Part shown: positions 27,758 through 37,322 of the stretch, piece after piece
How the letters are laid out: each line of letters opens with the position of its first letter
Numbering within the stretch: the stretch's first letter is position 1
From: Azospirillum sp. TSA2s
GTDB taxonomy: Bacteria; Pseudomonadota; Alphaproteobacteria; Azospirillales; Azospirillaceae
Assembly: GCF_004923315.1 (NCBI RefSeq)
Contig: NZ_CP039647.1
Location: 558,001-622,000, forward strand
Direction: 5' to 3'
Length of the DNA: 64,000 bases
The notes under the pieces: generated by a model
Told to the model about the DNA's origin: nothing
Database searches by the model: none
Seen by the model: the letters and a program-made list of their open reading frames with translations, nothing else
Program-made: the position numbers and the translations under genes

Positions 27758-28174
27758 TCAACCGCCATCCAGCACGCGCAGCTGCGGGCGGATTTTCACC
27801 ATCATCTCGTCATGCTCGCGGCCGGGATCGGAATCGGCGATGATGCCGCCGCCGGCCTGGGCGATGACGCGGTCCGGCGTGACGGTCAGGGTGCGGATGA
27901 CGATGCTGCTGTTCATCGCCCCGTCGAAGCCGATCCAGGCGACCGACCCGCAATAGGCGCCGCGCCGCGGGACCTCCAACTCATCGATGATCTCCATGGC
28001 GCGGATCTTGGGCGCGCCGGTGATGGAGCCGCCGGGGAAGGTGGCGCGCAGCAGGTCGACCGGACCCAGCCCCGGCTTCAGTTGCCCCTCGATCACTGAC
28101 ACCAGATGGTGGACAGAAGCAAAGCGCTCCACCCCGCACAGGACCGGGACCTTGACGTTGTCGATATGCGCCAC
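27758..28174 (-). pseudogene. pabB: 3' fragment of pabB (aminodeoxychorismate synthase component I)
   Basis: About 138 codons matching only the C-terminal part of the chorismate-binding domain: GVERFASVHHLVSVIEGQL, TFPGGSITGAPKIRAMEII, RRGAYCGSVAWIGFDGAMN and IVIRTLTV. Intact PabB is about 450 aa, so two-thirds are missing and no start codon suits it. Upstream, a short frame from ATG 28214 (MPQDGLVFDSP) may be another broken piece. PabB makes 4-aminobenzoate, a precursor of both folate and tetrahydromethanopterin, so its presence by C1-cofactor genes may be a relic of a fuller cluster. Confidence 0.75.
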
Positions 28175-28217
28175 GCGGGGCCGGACTGTCGAAGACCAGG
28201 CCGTCCTGCGGCATGCG

Positions 28218-28922
28218 TTATGCTCCGATGCTGGTGGCGAGGGACTTGACCCAGAAACGAAGGGGTTTGGCGGTCTCCTCCCGGTCGCAGGCGTCGCACC
28301 AGGACAGGGCTCCGCCGATCTCCGGCTCCAGCCGATAGCCCAGCCGCCGCCACGCGGAATCGGGCGTCCGGTAGGCGTTCGGGCGGCGGGGATGGTCGAC
28401 GGAACGCACGATCTCGCCGAAGGCGATGGACGCGAAACGGCCGGTTTCGCGTATGTGGGATTCGCCGATTTCCAACAGGGCGGTCCCCACTCCGCGCCCG
28501 CGATGGGAGGGGAGGACCACCACCTCGCCGAAATAGAAGATCGAGCGCGGGTTGCAGCCTGCATGGGTGAACGGGTCGCGCAAGGCGTCCAGCTCCTGGT
28601 CGAGCGGTGCGCCGGTGACGGCCGCGACCATGCGGTTGCGCTCGAAGGCGGTCAGGATGAGTCCGCCCGGCAGGCCGCCGAGACCGGACAGATAGCGTTC
28701 CTCGTACGCGGCCGAGCCGGAATAGAGATAAGGGAACTCGCCCAGCACCGCCAGACGCAGGACCGCCAACTCCTCCACCCGGTCGGCCAGGGCGGCGCCG
28801 GTCAGCCGCTCCACCCGTATGCCGCCTCCTATGTCACCATGCAGCCGCGGCCCGTGGGGCGGCACGGGCCGCGCCGGAAGAGCGGCGGCGCCCCCCCCTT
28901 CCGGAAGAGCCACTGCGCTCAC
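28218..28922 (-). CDS. GNAT family N-acetyltransferase
   Basis: 234 aa. The acetyl-CoA-binding motif is VVVLPSHRGRGVGTALLE near residue 140, and FYFGEVVVLP is the preceding strand. The start is the GTG at 28922, which overlaps the ProW-like stop (GTGA), so the gene is translationally coupled to the betaine transporter. The substrate is unknown. The first 35 residues are Pro/Gly-rich and may not be part of the folded domain. Confidence 0.85.
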   Translation of the reverse strand: MSAVALPEGGGAAALPARPVPPHGPRLHGDIGGGIRVERLTGAALADRVEELAVLRLAVLGEFPYLYSGSAAYEERYLSGLGGLPGGLILTAFERNRMVAAVTGAPLDQELDALRDPFTHAGCNPRSIFYFGEVVVLPSHRGRGVGTALLEIGESHIRETGRFASIAFGEIVRSVDHPRRPNAYRTPDSAWRRLGYRLEPEIGGALSWCDACDREETAKPLRFWVKSLATSIGA

Positions 28923-29803
28923 GGTGCCGGCACCGGCCGGAACCGCCGCAGGAACGCGAAGCGTGCCGGGCGTGGGGCGGAGGCGGTCCGGCCGAAGCTT
29001 TGCGTAATGCGGTCGAGAACGATGGCCAGCAGAACGACGCTGAGGCCGCTTTCGAAGCCGAGCGCGATGTCCAGGCGCTGGATGCCTTGCAGCACCACGT
29101 TGCCCAGGCCGCCGGCGCCGATCATGGAGGCAATGACGATCATCGACAGCGCCATCATCATAGTCTGGTTCACGCCCGCCATGATCGAGGGCAGGGCGTT
29201 CGGCAGTTGCACCTTGAACAGAAGCTGGCGGTCATGGCAGCCGAAGGCCTTTCCGGCCTCGACGATCTCGGCCGGCACCTGCTGGATGCCGAGCGACGTC
29301 AGGCGCACCGCCGGCGGCATGGCGAAGATCACGGTGGCGAGGATGCCCGGCACCCGGCCCAGGCCGAAGAACATCACCGCCGGGATCAGATAGACGAAGG
29401 CCGGCATGGTCTGCATGAAGTCCAGCGTGGTGCGGACAATGCTTTCGACCACGCGGTTGCGCGCCATCCAGACGCCCAGCGGCACGCCGATCAGCAGGCT
29501 GAGCAGGGTGGCGGTCAGCACCAGACCCAGGGTGGAGGCAGTCTCCGTCCACAGCCCCATGCCGGCGATCAGCAGCAGGGCAGCGACGGTAAAGACGGCG
29601 AAGCCGACGCCGACGCGCCAGAGGGAGATCGCGACGAGCAGCCCGATCAGCAGCCAGGCCGGCGCGCCGACCAGCACATAGTCGATGGCGCCGCCGAAGC
29701 CGTTCACCACCGTCGCGATCGTGTCGAACGTCGATTGGAAATGGTCGAGCATGAAGCTGACCAGCTCCTCGACCCATTTGCCGATTCTGATTTCGGACTC
29801 CAT
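28919..29803 (-). CDS. proW: Glycine betaine/proline ABC transporter permease (ProW-like)
   Basis: 294 aa with about six or seven membrane helices. The EAA loop of importers is seen in VEAGKAFGCHDRQLLFKVQLPNALPSIMAG, here quoted only by its ends VEAGKAFG and LPNALP, near residue 190. The N-terminal part (DYVLVGAPAWLLIGLLVA) is as in ProW/OpuAB. It lies 3 bp after proV and belongs to the operon that encodes the betaine demethylation enzymes, so it probably imports glycine betaine, dimethylglycine or carnitine. The binding protein is encoded separately at 41684. Confidence 0.92.
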   Translation of the reverse strand: MESEIRIGKWVEELVSFMLDHFQSTFDTIATVVNGFGGAIDYVLVGAPAWLLIGLLVAISLWRVGVGFAVFTVAALLLIAGMGLWTETASTLGLVLTATLLSLLIGVPLGVWMARNRVVESIVRTTLDFMQTMPAFVYLIPAVMFFGLGRVPGILATVIFAMPPAVRLTSLGIQQVPAEIVEAGKAFGCHDRQLLFKVQLPNALPSIMAGVNQTMMMALSMIVIASMIGAGGLGNVVLQGIQRLDIALGFESGLSVVLLAIVLDRITQSFGRTASAPRPARFAFLRRFRPVPAP

Positions 29804-29806
29804 CGG

Positions 29807-31090
29807 TCAATCCCCCCGAACCAAGGTGTGGAGCATGAGGGCGCGTGAAATGGCGCCGAGGAAGTTGTGGTCGTCGTCGACGACGGGCACCGGCCATTCG
29901 GTGTCGGCGACGAGCGCGAGCAGGGCGTGGACCGGCGTCGCGGCATTGACCGTGCGGACGTCGGGCAGGAAGGCGTTGACGAAGCGCGGCTGCGGCCCAT
30001 TCAGTTCACGTTCCAGCGTCGTCTGCGAGACGATACCTTCGAAGCGGCCGTCATGGGTGCGCACATAGCCGAAATTGTGGTGGTTCTCGCGCAGCTGCTG
30101 CAGGGCGGGGGCCAGTTCGCCGGGCAGGCGGATGACCGTGTTGGTCGCCTCGTAGCGCGCCACGTCGCCGGCCCGCAGCACCTTGGAGGCATCGACGTTG
30201 CGGAAGAAGGAGCGGACGTAATCGTCGGCCGGGCGGCTGAGGATTTCATAGGGCGTGCCGACCTGTACGATGCGGCCGCCTTCCATGATGGCGATGCGGT
30301 CGCCGATGCGCATCGCCTCGTCCAGATCGTGGGAGATGAAGACGATGGTGCGCTGATGCTCGCGCTGCAGGCGCAGAAGTTCGTCCTGCATTTCCGTGCG
30401 GATCAGCGGGTCGAGGGCGGAGAAGGCCTCATCCATCAGCAGGATGGTGGGATCGTTGGCCAATGCGCGGGCAAGGCCGACGCGCTGCTGCATGCCGCCC
30501 GACATCTCGCGCGGATAGCGGCTGGCGTAGGCGCCAAGCCCGACCTGCTCCAGCGCCTGCTGCGCCGCCTTGTGCCGCTCCGCCTTGGACACACCGGAGA
30601 TTTCCAGGCCGAAGGCGGCGTTGTCCAGCGCGCTCAAGTGCGGCATCAGGGCGAAGGACTGGAAGACCATGCCCATGTTGCGGCGGCGGGCCTGGATCAG
30701 TTCGGACTTGGACATGCTGACCAGATCCTTGCCGTCGAGCAGGATCTCGCCGCTGCTCGGTTCTATCAGCCGGTTCAGCAGGCGGATCATGGTGGATTTG
30801 CCGGAGCCCGACAGCCCCATGATGACGAATATTTCGCCCGAACGGACCTGAAAGCTGGCATCCAGCACGCCGACATTGACGTTCAGCTTCTCCAGAACCT
30901 CCGCCTTGCTGGCGCCCTGGCGCAGCATGGTCAACGCGGGTTTCGGGTCGGCGGAGAAGACCTTGTAGACGTTCCGGACTTCCAGGCGGACCGCCGCGTC
31001 ATCGCCGACGCTCGTCCTGGCAGCGCCGCGGGGAAAGCCCAGGCTGGCCGGTCCCCCGACCGAAACCGCGCTTCGCATCATCGTGTTCAT
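29807..31090 (-). CDS. proV: Glycine betaine/proline ABC transporter ATPase (ProV-like) with CBS domains
   Basis: 427 aa. Walker A GLSGSGKST near residue 95, signature MSGGMQQRVGLARAL near 198 and Walker B ILLMDEAFSALDPLIR are intact. The C-terminal 140 residues form a pair of CBS domains, as in ProV and OpuA, where they sense ionic strength or nucleotides. It starts 64 bp after etfB on the same strand. The pattern indicates an osmotically tuned betaine importer used here for catabolism. Confidence 0.93.
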   Translation of the reverse strand: MNTMMRSAVSVGGPASLGFPRGAARTSVGDDAAVRLEVRNVYKVFSADPKPALTMLRQGASKAEVLEKLNVNVGVLDASFQVRSGEIFVIMGLSGSGKSTMIRLLNRLIEPSSGEILLDGKDLVSMSKSELIQARRRNMGMVFQSFALMPHLSALDNAAFGLEISGVSKAERHKAAQQALEQVGLGAYASRYPREMSGGMQQRVGLARALANDPTILLMDEAFSALDPLIRTEMQDELLRLQREHQRTIVFISHDLDEAMRIGDRIAIMEGGRIVQVGTPYEILSRPADDYVRSFFRNVDASKVLRAGDVARYEATNTVIRLPGELAPALQQLRENHHNFGYVRTHDGRFEGIVSQTTLERELNGPQPRFVNAFLPDVRTVNAATPVHALLALVADTEWPVPVVDDDHNFLGAISRALMLHTLVRGD

Positions 31091-31154
31091 CGACAGGCCT
31101 CCTCTCGATTGGCGACAGCGCGACCTGTGGTACTGGGAGGATCGTTTTGCATGG

Positions 31155-31937
31155 TCATGGAAGCATTCCCTGTTCGACGAGGCTGTCGTAGATGGCCAGC
31201 GCCCCCGCTTCGGCTGTCGGGTTGACCAGCAGTTGGCCTTTTCCGCTCTTGCTCTCGGTCGCGGCTTTCAGCCGGTCCAGCGCCGAGCCGCCGCGCTTCA
31301 CGCGCATCAGCTTGGGCTTTGGTCGCCATGGCCGATGCTCACAATCCGGCAGGAAGAGGTCGGCGGTCGCCTGAACCGCCACCGGCTCGATGACGCCCCG
31401 CCGGGCCGGGCCGAAGGCCGAGGCGCGGGCGGGCGGGGCGGAAGGATGGACGGTCGCTATGAGGCGGCCGGTAGCGATCAATGCCCGCCGCTGTCCGCGC
31501 GGCAGCGCCTGAACGAGGTCCACCGCGCCCGGCATGGAGTCCGGCGTATCGGCGGAGCCGATCCCCACCACATCGGGCACGACGGCGGCATCAAGGCCGC
31601 GGGCGATCAAATAGGGCAGCATGCCGCTGCCCTCGCCATCCTCCGCCTGCCGTCCGGTCAGGACCAGTGACGGGTCGAACTGGCGCAGATGGGCGATCAG
31701 CGGTTCGACCGGATCGCTTCCCTCCGGCAGGTGCAGCAGCGTCAGCCGCTCCAGCCCCATGCCGAGATAGGCGCGCAGCGCCTCGCCGTCGGCGGCGGGG
31801 CCGGCATGGATCGCCGTCAGCCGCCGCGGACGCATTGCCAGCGCCATTTCCAGCGCCTGCGCGTCGGTGGCGGCACGGCGAGCGCGGCCGGAGACCGGAT
31901 GGCGGCCGATGGACAGCAGGACGGCGACATTATGCAT
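31155..31937 (-). CDS. etfB: Electron transfer flavoprotein beta subunit (betaine-cluster type)
   Basis: 260 aa, EtfB/FixA family. The N-terminal MHNVAVLLSIGRHPVSG and the region SLVLTGRQAEDGEGSGMLPY near residue 100 match the beta subunit's nucleotide-binding fold. With EtfA it takes electrons from dimethylglycine or sarcosine demethylation and passes them towards the quinone pool. Its start overlaps the etfA stop by 8 bp. The order dgcA-dgcB-etfA-etfB is the same as in Pseudomonas betaine clusters. Confidence 0.88.
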   Translation of the reverse strand: MHNVAVLLSIGRHPVSGRARRAATDAQALEMALAMRPRRLTAIHAGPAADGEALRAYLGMGLERLTLLHLPEGSDPVEPLIAHLRQFDPSLVLTGRQAEDGEGSGMLPYLIARGLDAAVVPDVVGIGSADTPDSMPGAVDLVQALPRGQRRALIATGRLIATVHPSAPPARASAFGPARRGVIEPVAVQATADLFLPDCEHRPWRPKPKLMRVKRGGSALDRLKAATESKSGKGQLLVNPTAEAGALAIYDSLVEQGMLP

Positions 31938-33162
31938 GGCGGCGCTCCCGGATGAGCCGGATCAGGGCGGGCATGACGGCCTGCGCATCGGCGACGATGG
32001 ACAGGTCGGCCCGCTTGATCATCTCGGCGTGGAGGTCGGTGTTGACGGCGATCACATGCCTGACGCCGGTGATGCCCTGAAGATGCTGCGGCGCGCCGGC
32101 GATGCCGAAGGCGAGGTAGCAACGGGCGCTGACCACCGTGCCGGAGGCGCCGACCTGCCGTTCGCGCGGCAAATGGCCGGCGTCGCAGACCACGCGGCTG
32201 CCGGCGCGGGTGGCGCCCAACGCCTCGCCCAGCTCGGCGAAACTTTGCCAGTCGGTTACGCCATTGCCGGCGCTGAGGATGAAATCGGTTTCCGACAGCG
32301 ACAGGGCGTCGGGATCGACGGCCAGCCGGCGGGCGCCGCCCAGGCGGGGCAGAAGCTCCTCCGCGGCTGTCAGCGGAGCGGCGAGGTCGAGCGGCCGGGC
32401 CTCGTGCCGCACGCCGTCGAGAGGGTTGAAGGCATCTGCCGCCACCGTCATCAGCCGGGTCGGGCGGTGCCCGGTCTCCAGCGACCCGCCGGCCGATTGC
32501 CGAGTGGCGCGGTCGGGGCCGAGGCTCTGCACGCCGGCGAACAGCCGCTCTTCTGTAGCCGCGGCGACCCGCCTTGCGACGTCGGCGCCGTCCGGGCTGT
32601 CCGGGAACAGGATGTGACGGGGAGACAGTGCGGCCATCAGCGCGGAAGCGGCGGCGGCGCGCCGTTCCGGCACGTAATCGTCGGCCCAGCCGTCGGGCAG
32701 GGCGACATGGCGGTCGGACCCGGCCTCGGCCAGCGCGTCTCCCGACCCGGTGGAGACGGTCACCACCGCCCCACCGCCAGCGTCGGCCAGCAGGCGGGCG
32801 GCGGCGATCACCTGCCGGTCATGCTCACTGACCTCGCCGCTGGGGCGGTCGAGCATGGCGAGGATCAGATAGGCCGGCTCGGGGATCACCTTCAGCGGGA
32901 TCGCGGGGGCCGCGGCAATTGTGGCGCCCATCATCGGAGCGATGCCGACGCAGGCCGCGTCGCGCGTCCAGTCGTAGCGAGGGCGCGGCTGGCGCTGGAC
33001 CAAGGCTGCGTCGCGGATGGCGCGCGGGTCGCGGCGGCGCTCACTCGTCGCGGCGGCGACCGGCTGGCGCAGCAGGCGCGGGCGCTGGCCTGTCAGGATT
33101 GTGCGGGCGGCACGCTCGACGCGGGGATCGACACGGCGGCGGATGGCTGGAGGGTGAGTCAT
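31930..33162 (-). CDS. etfA: Electron transfer flavoprotein alpha subunit (betaine-cluster type)
   Basis: 410 aa, longer than ordinary EtfA (about 310) because of an N-terminal extension of about 80 residues rich in Arg, as in the homologues from betaine catabolic clusters. The C-terminal FAD domain is clear: RQVGASGTVVSARCYLAFGI followed by GAPQHLQGI, the alpha-subunit signature. ATGA overlap with dgcB. It pairs with EtfB to accept electrons from DgcA/DgcB. Confidence 0.9.
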   Translation of the reverse strand: MTHPPAIRRRVDPRVERAARTILTGQRPRLLRQPVAAATSERRRDPRAIRDAALVQRQPRPRYDWTRDAACVGIAPMMGATIAAAPAIPLKVIPEPAYLILAMLDRPSGEVSEHDRQVIAAARLLADAGGGAVVTVSTGSGDALAEAGSDRHVALPDGWADDYVPERRAAAASALMAALSPRHILFPDSPDGADVARRVAAATEERLFAGVQSLGPDRATRQSAGGSLETGHRPTRLMTVAADAFNPLDGVRHEARPLDLAAPLTAAEELLPRLGGARRLAVDPDALSLSETDFILSAGNGVTDWQSFAELGEALGATRAGSRVVCDAGHLPRERQVGASGTVVSARCYLAFGIAGAPQHLQGITGVRHVIAVNTDLHAEMIKRADLSIVADAQAVMPALIRLIRERRHA

Positions 33163-35075
33163 CGGGCGGTCTCCGTCGCGGCGAGCACCAGCTCGGCGAT
33201 CTCCGCCACCTCCGGCCGGGGACCGACGACGCCTTCGAGCATCAGGGCGCAGTTGGGGCAGGCGACGGCGACCAGCGAGGCGCCGGTTTCCCGGACATGC
33301 TCCATGCGGACGTCGGGAATGCGGCGTTCGCCCGACACGTCAGTCAGCGGAGCGCCGCCGCCGCCGCCACAACAGCTCGACCGCAGGCCGGAGCGCAGCA
33401 TTTCCCGACGCTCCACGCCGATGGCATCGAGCAGGGCGCGCGGCGCCTCGATCTCGCCATTGTAGCGACCGAGGTAACAGGGGTCGTGGAAGGTCACGCT
33501 GCGCCCGACCGGTTTGGTCACCGTCAGTGCGCCGGCGGTGATCAGTTCCAGCAGCAGGGCGGTGTGATGGACCACGGTCCAGCTGCCGCCGAAGGCCGGA
33601 TATTCGTTGCGCAGCGTGTGCAGCGCGTGGGGGTCGGCGGTGACGATGCGGCCGAAGCGGCGGGCGTTCAGTGTCGCAACGTTGCGGGTCGCCAGCGACT
33701 GGAAGGTCGCCTCGTCGCCCAGCCGGCGGGCGACGTCGCCGCAATCCAGCTCCTCGTCGCCCAGCACGGCGAAGTCCACCCCGGCGCGGCGCAGCAGAAC
33801 CACCAGTGCCCGCAGCGAGCGCTGGACCCGCAGGTCGAAGGCGCCGTCACCGACCCACAGCAGCGTGTCGCAGGACCCACCGGTCGGCAGCCGGGGCAGC
33901 GACAGGTCGGCCGCCCAGTCCCAGCGCCGGGCGAGCGCACGGCCGCCGGGATTGTCGGTGGCGCGCAGTTCCTCCAGCATGACCGCGGCCTTGCCGGGGG
34001 TGGCGCCCAGCTCCAGCGTCTGGAAGCGGCGGAGATCGACGACGGCGTCCACATGCTCGATCATCATCGGGCATTCCTGCACGCAGGCGCGGCAGGTGGT
34101 GCAGGACCACAGCGTGTCGGGATGGATCATCGCATCCGGCCCGATCAGCGGCAGCGCCGCCCCGCCATGGGCCTTGCCGACACCCCGGCCGGGATGGGGA
34201 TTGCCGGCATAGGCGGCGTCGCTTGCCTCGCCATCCATGGCGGCGACCAGATCCTGCACCAGCTTCTTCGGGTTCAGCGGCAGGCCGGCGGCATAGGCCG
34301 GACAGGCCGTCTCGCAGCGACCGCACTGCACGCACGCATCGAAGCCGAGCAGCCGGTTCCAGGCGAAATCGATGGGACGCGCTACGCCCAGCGCACCCGC
34401 CTCATTTTCTTCCGTGGGAGCGAGCGGCAGCGGCTTCAGCCCGGTGTCGCGTCCCATGCCATCATGGAAGCGAGCCGGACGCGGGTGGAAGGCCAGATGC
34501 AGCGCGCCATGCACGGCATGCTTCAACGGTCCCTTCCAGACGCCCCACACCAGATCGGCCATCGCCACTCCGGCAATGGCGATCAGTACCAGAGCCAGCG
34601 CCTCCGGCATCACGCCGCCCAGCGACTGGTCGAGCGCCACCACAAGCAGGCACCCGGAAAATCCCAGAAGCGACAGCGGAAGGCGGGCGAAGCGGCCCTG
34701 CGACAGCTCGCGCGGGCGGATCACCCGGCGGCGATGGCGGACCATCAGGGCACCCGCCAGCATGGCCGCCAGCACCAGCGCCAGCAGCAGCCAGAGAATG
34801 CGCGATCCGCCGATGGCGACACCCATCGCTACCAGCAGCACCAGCGCCGCGAGGAAGCCGCCGGCGACCAGCGCGTGGAAGCGGGCGTTGAACGGCGTCC
34901 GCCCGACCACATGGTGGACATCGACCAGATAGCGGCCGGGCAGGGCGCGCAGCCCGGCGACCACACCGACCGCCGCCGGCCGGCCGGCCAGCCAACGCCG
35001 CGACTGCCAGGCGGCCAATGCCGCGCCGATGGCGAGGACGGCAAGGACGACGGTGGTGAGAGCGGTGGCGATCAC
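33159..35075 (-). CDS. dgcB: Dimethylglycine catabolism membrane Fe-S oxidoreductase DgcB
   Basis: 638 aa. The N-terminal 230 residues hold about five membrane helices. Two ferredoxin-type [4Fe-4S] motifs follow (CVQCGRCETACPAYA and CTTCRACVQECPMM), then two CCG domains, with HDPCYLGRYNG and SSCCGGGGGAPLTDVSG, the heterodisulfide-reductase-like cysteine-rich repeats. The start is taken as GTG 35075 with AGGAG upstream; an in-frame ATG at 35204 would overlap dgcA. DgcB works with DgcA in dimethylglycine demethylation, passing electrons towards the respiratory chain. Confidence 0.9.
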   Translation of the reverse strand: MIATALTTVVLAVLAIGAALAAWQSRRWLAGRPAAVGVVAGLRALPGRYLVDVHHVVGRTPFNARFHALVAGGFLAALVLLVAMGVAIGGSRILWLLLALVLAAMLAGALMVRHRRRVIRPRELSQGRFARLPLSLLGFSGCLLVVALDQSLGGVMPEALALVLIAIAGVAMADLVWGVWKGPLKHAVHGALHLAFHPRPARFHDGMGRDTGLKPLPLAPTEENEAGALGVARPIDFAWNRLLGFDACVQCGRCETACPAYAAGLPLNPKKLVQDLVAAMDGEASDAAYAGNPHPGRGVGKAHGGAALPLIGPDAMIHPDTLWSCTTCRACVQECPMMIEHVDAVVDLRRFQTLELGATPGKAAVMLEELRATDNPGGRALARRWDWAADLSLPRLPTGGSCDTLLWVGDGAFDLRVQRSLRALVVLLRRAGVDFAVLGDEELDCGDVARRLGDEATFQSLATRNVATLNARRFGRIVTADPHALHTLRNEYPAFGGSWTVVHHTALLLELITAGALTVTKPVGRSVTFHDPCYLGRYNGEIEAPRALLDAIGVERREMLRSGLRSSCCGGGGGAPLTDVSGERRIPDVRMEHVRETGASLVAVACPNCALMLEGVVGPRPEVAEIAELVLAATETAR

Positions 35076-35106
35076 GTCGGACGGCTCCTGTCGCGGGGTG
35101 GAGGTG

Positions 35107-37152
35107 TCAGATGTCCTTGCACAGTCGCGCGGCGTCGTAGATGGCGGCGTGGATGTTGCGGCCGGCCACCGCGTCGCCGATGCGATGCAGCGTGTAGCCG
35201 CCATGGCCGTTGGTCTGCACCGGCTGCGGCCGGCCGGCGATCAGGCTGTCGAGATCGGTCTCGCCGCGGTTCAGCGAATGGTCCTTCAGATCGAAATAGA
35301 GGCCGTCGTTGGGCAGCGTTCCCAGCTCCACCACGATCTGGTCGACCAGCCGTTCCTCCTCCTCGTGGGTGTATTCGTTGCGCAGGACGGCGACGCGGCG
35401 GTTGCCCTCCGGGTAGATTTCCACGAGCTGATGGTTGGTGGTCATCACCACGTTCAGCTTGTACAGCTCACGCAGGTGGATCGGCTGGTTGGTGGTGCCG
35501 ACCTCCTCCGCGATCATGCGGTCGGGGGTGGCGATCTCCACCAGCGCACCGCGCTTGGCCATGAATTCGGCGCAGGAGGCGCCGTGATGCTGGCCGGTGC
35601 CGTCATACATCAGGACGGTCCCCGTCGGTTCCACCGCCCCGGTCAGGACCTCCCAGGTCGACACCGCCAGATCGGCGCCCTTGAAGTCGCCGCGGTTGGG
35701 GCGGCCGCCGGTGGCGAGGATCACCACATCGGGAGTCTCGGCCTCGACGGCGGCGCGGTCGGCCTCCACCCCAAGGCGGACATCGACGCCCAGCTTGGTG
35801 ACCTGCTGGGACAGCCAGCGGGTGATGCCGCTCATCGCCTCGCGCCAGGTCGCCTTGGCGGCGATGCCGATCTGGCCGCCGGGGGCGGCGTTGCGTTCGA
35901 GCAGGACGACCGAATGGCCGCGCTCGGCGCAGACGCGGGCGGCTTCCAGGCCGCCGGGGCCACCGCCGACAACGACCACGCGGCGTTTGCGCTCCGCCTT
36001 CGGGATCACGTGCGGCATGGTGCGCTCGCGCCCGGTGGCGGCGTTCTGGATGCACAGCGCGTCGCCGCCGACATAGATGCGGTCGATGCAATAGCCGGCG
36101 CCGACGCACTGGCGCACGTCGTCCAGCCGCCCTTCCATCAGCTTGCGCACCAGATGCGGGTCGGCGATGTGGGCGCGGGTCATGGCGACCATGTCGACAT
36201 GGCCTTCCTCCACCGCGCGGGCGGCGGTGGCGAGGTCCGTCACGCGCTGGGCATGGAAGACGGGAATGCCCGCCTCGCGCTTAATGCCGCTGGCCAGATG
36301 CAGGAAGGGGGCGACCGGGAAGGACATGTTGGGCAGCGAGATGGCGTGCGCCAGATGATCGCGCGCCTGTCCGCCCAGCACGTTGACGAAATCGATCAGC
36401 CCGCGTTCGGCATAGGTGCGGGCGATGGCGATGCAGTCCTCGTGGCTGAGGCCGTCGTCGATCAGCTCGTCACCCGACATGCGCATGCCGACGATGTAGT
36501 CGCTGCCGACCTCGGCGCGGATCGCCTCGAACACCTCGATACCGAAGCGCATGCGGTTCTCCAGGCTGCCGCCATACTTGTCGGTGCGCCGGTTGACCGA
36601 GGGGCTCCAGAACTGGTCGATCAGGTGACCGTGGGCGGCCGACAGCTCAAAGCCGTCTAGGCCGCCTTCCTTGCAGCGGCGGGCGGCGGCGGCATAGCTG
36701 GCGATGATCCGCTTGAAGTCGAAATCCTCCATCTCCTTCGGCGTGTTGCGGTGCGCCGGTTCCCGGCTGGCCGAGGCGGAGACGGTGGGAAGCCAATTCT
36801 CGGTATCCCAGCGGGTGCGCCGGCCCATGTGGGTCAGCTGGATCATCAGCGCCGCGCCATGGCGATGCACCCGGTCGGAGAATTCGCGGAGGAAGGGGAC
36901 GACGCTGTCGTCCGCGACGGAAATCTGGTTCCACGGCGCCGCCGGGCTGTCCACCGCGACGGAGGAGGAACCGCCGAACATCGTCAGGCCGATGCCGCCT
37001 TTTGCCTTCTCCTCGTGGTAGAGCTGGTAGCGCTCCTTCGGCTTGCCTTCGGACCCGTAGCCCGGCGCGTGGCTCGTGCTCATCACGCGGTTACGGATCG
37101 TCAAATGCTTGATCTGCAGAGGCTTCAGAAGGGCTTCGGCGGGCGAGGACAT
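35107..37152 (-). CDS. dgcA: Dimethylglycine demethylase subunit DgcA (old-yellow-enzyme/dienoyl-CoA reductase type flavoprotein)
   Basis: 681 aa. The N-terminal FMN TIM barrel (LKPLQIKHLTIRNRVMSTSH; barrel residues GFELSAAHGHLIDQFWSP) is followed by a Cys cluster region (CVGAGYCIDRIYVGG, then DALCIQN) and a C-terminal FAD/NAD domain with VVVVGGGPGGLEAARV. This is the layout of trimethylamine dehydrogenase relatives. DgcA removes a methyl group of dimethylglycine as formaldehyde. ATG 37152 is chosen because family homology begins there; the upstream in-frame ATG at 37317 is spurious. First gene of the dgcAB-etfAB-proVW set. Confidence 0.92.
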   Translation of the reverse strand: MSSPAEALLKPLQIKHLTIRNRVMSTSHAPGYGSEGKPKERYQLYHEEKAKGGIGLTMFGGSSSVAVDSPAAPWNQISVADDSVVPFLREFSDRVHRHGAALMIQLTHMGRRTRWDTENWLPTVSASASREPAHRNTPKEMEDFDFKRIIASYAAAARRCKEGGLDGFELSAAHGHLIDQFWSPSVNRRTDKYGGSLENRMRFGIEVFEAIRAEVGSDYIVGMRMSGDELIDDGLSHEDCIAIARTYAERGLIDFVNVLGGQARDHLAHAISLPNMSFPVAPFLHLASGIKREAGIPVFHAQRVTDLATAARAVEEGHVDMVAMTRAHIADPHLVRKLMEGRLDDVRQCVGAGYCIDRIYVGGDALCIQNAATGRERTMPHVIPKAERKRRVVVVGGGPGGLEAARVCAERGHSVVLLERNAAPGGQIGIAAKATWREAMSGITRWLSQQVTKLGVDVRLGVEADRAAVEAETPDVVILATGGRPNRGDFKGADLAVSTWEVLTGAVEPTGTVLMYDGTGQHHGASCAEFMAKRGALVEIATPDRMIAEEVGTTNQPIHLRELYKLNVVMTTNHQLVEIYPEGNRRVAVLRNEYTHEEEERLVDQIVVELGTLPNDGLYFDLKDHSLNRGETDLDSLIAGRPQPVQTNGHGGYTLHRIGDAVAGRNIHAAIYDAARLCKDI

Positions 37153-37322
37153 GGCAGGAACGATCCCCAGTGTTGAGCCTGCCAAGAATTCACCATCGGC
37201 GCGATTGTCGCGTTGCCCCCCGCGACCGGGAATTACCTTTTTGCGACAGGAGCGGAACGATGCGGTGCCGATCCGCCAAATATCTGATTTCTTTAGGCGA
37301 ATTGGGAGTGGTGGCACCCCCT

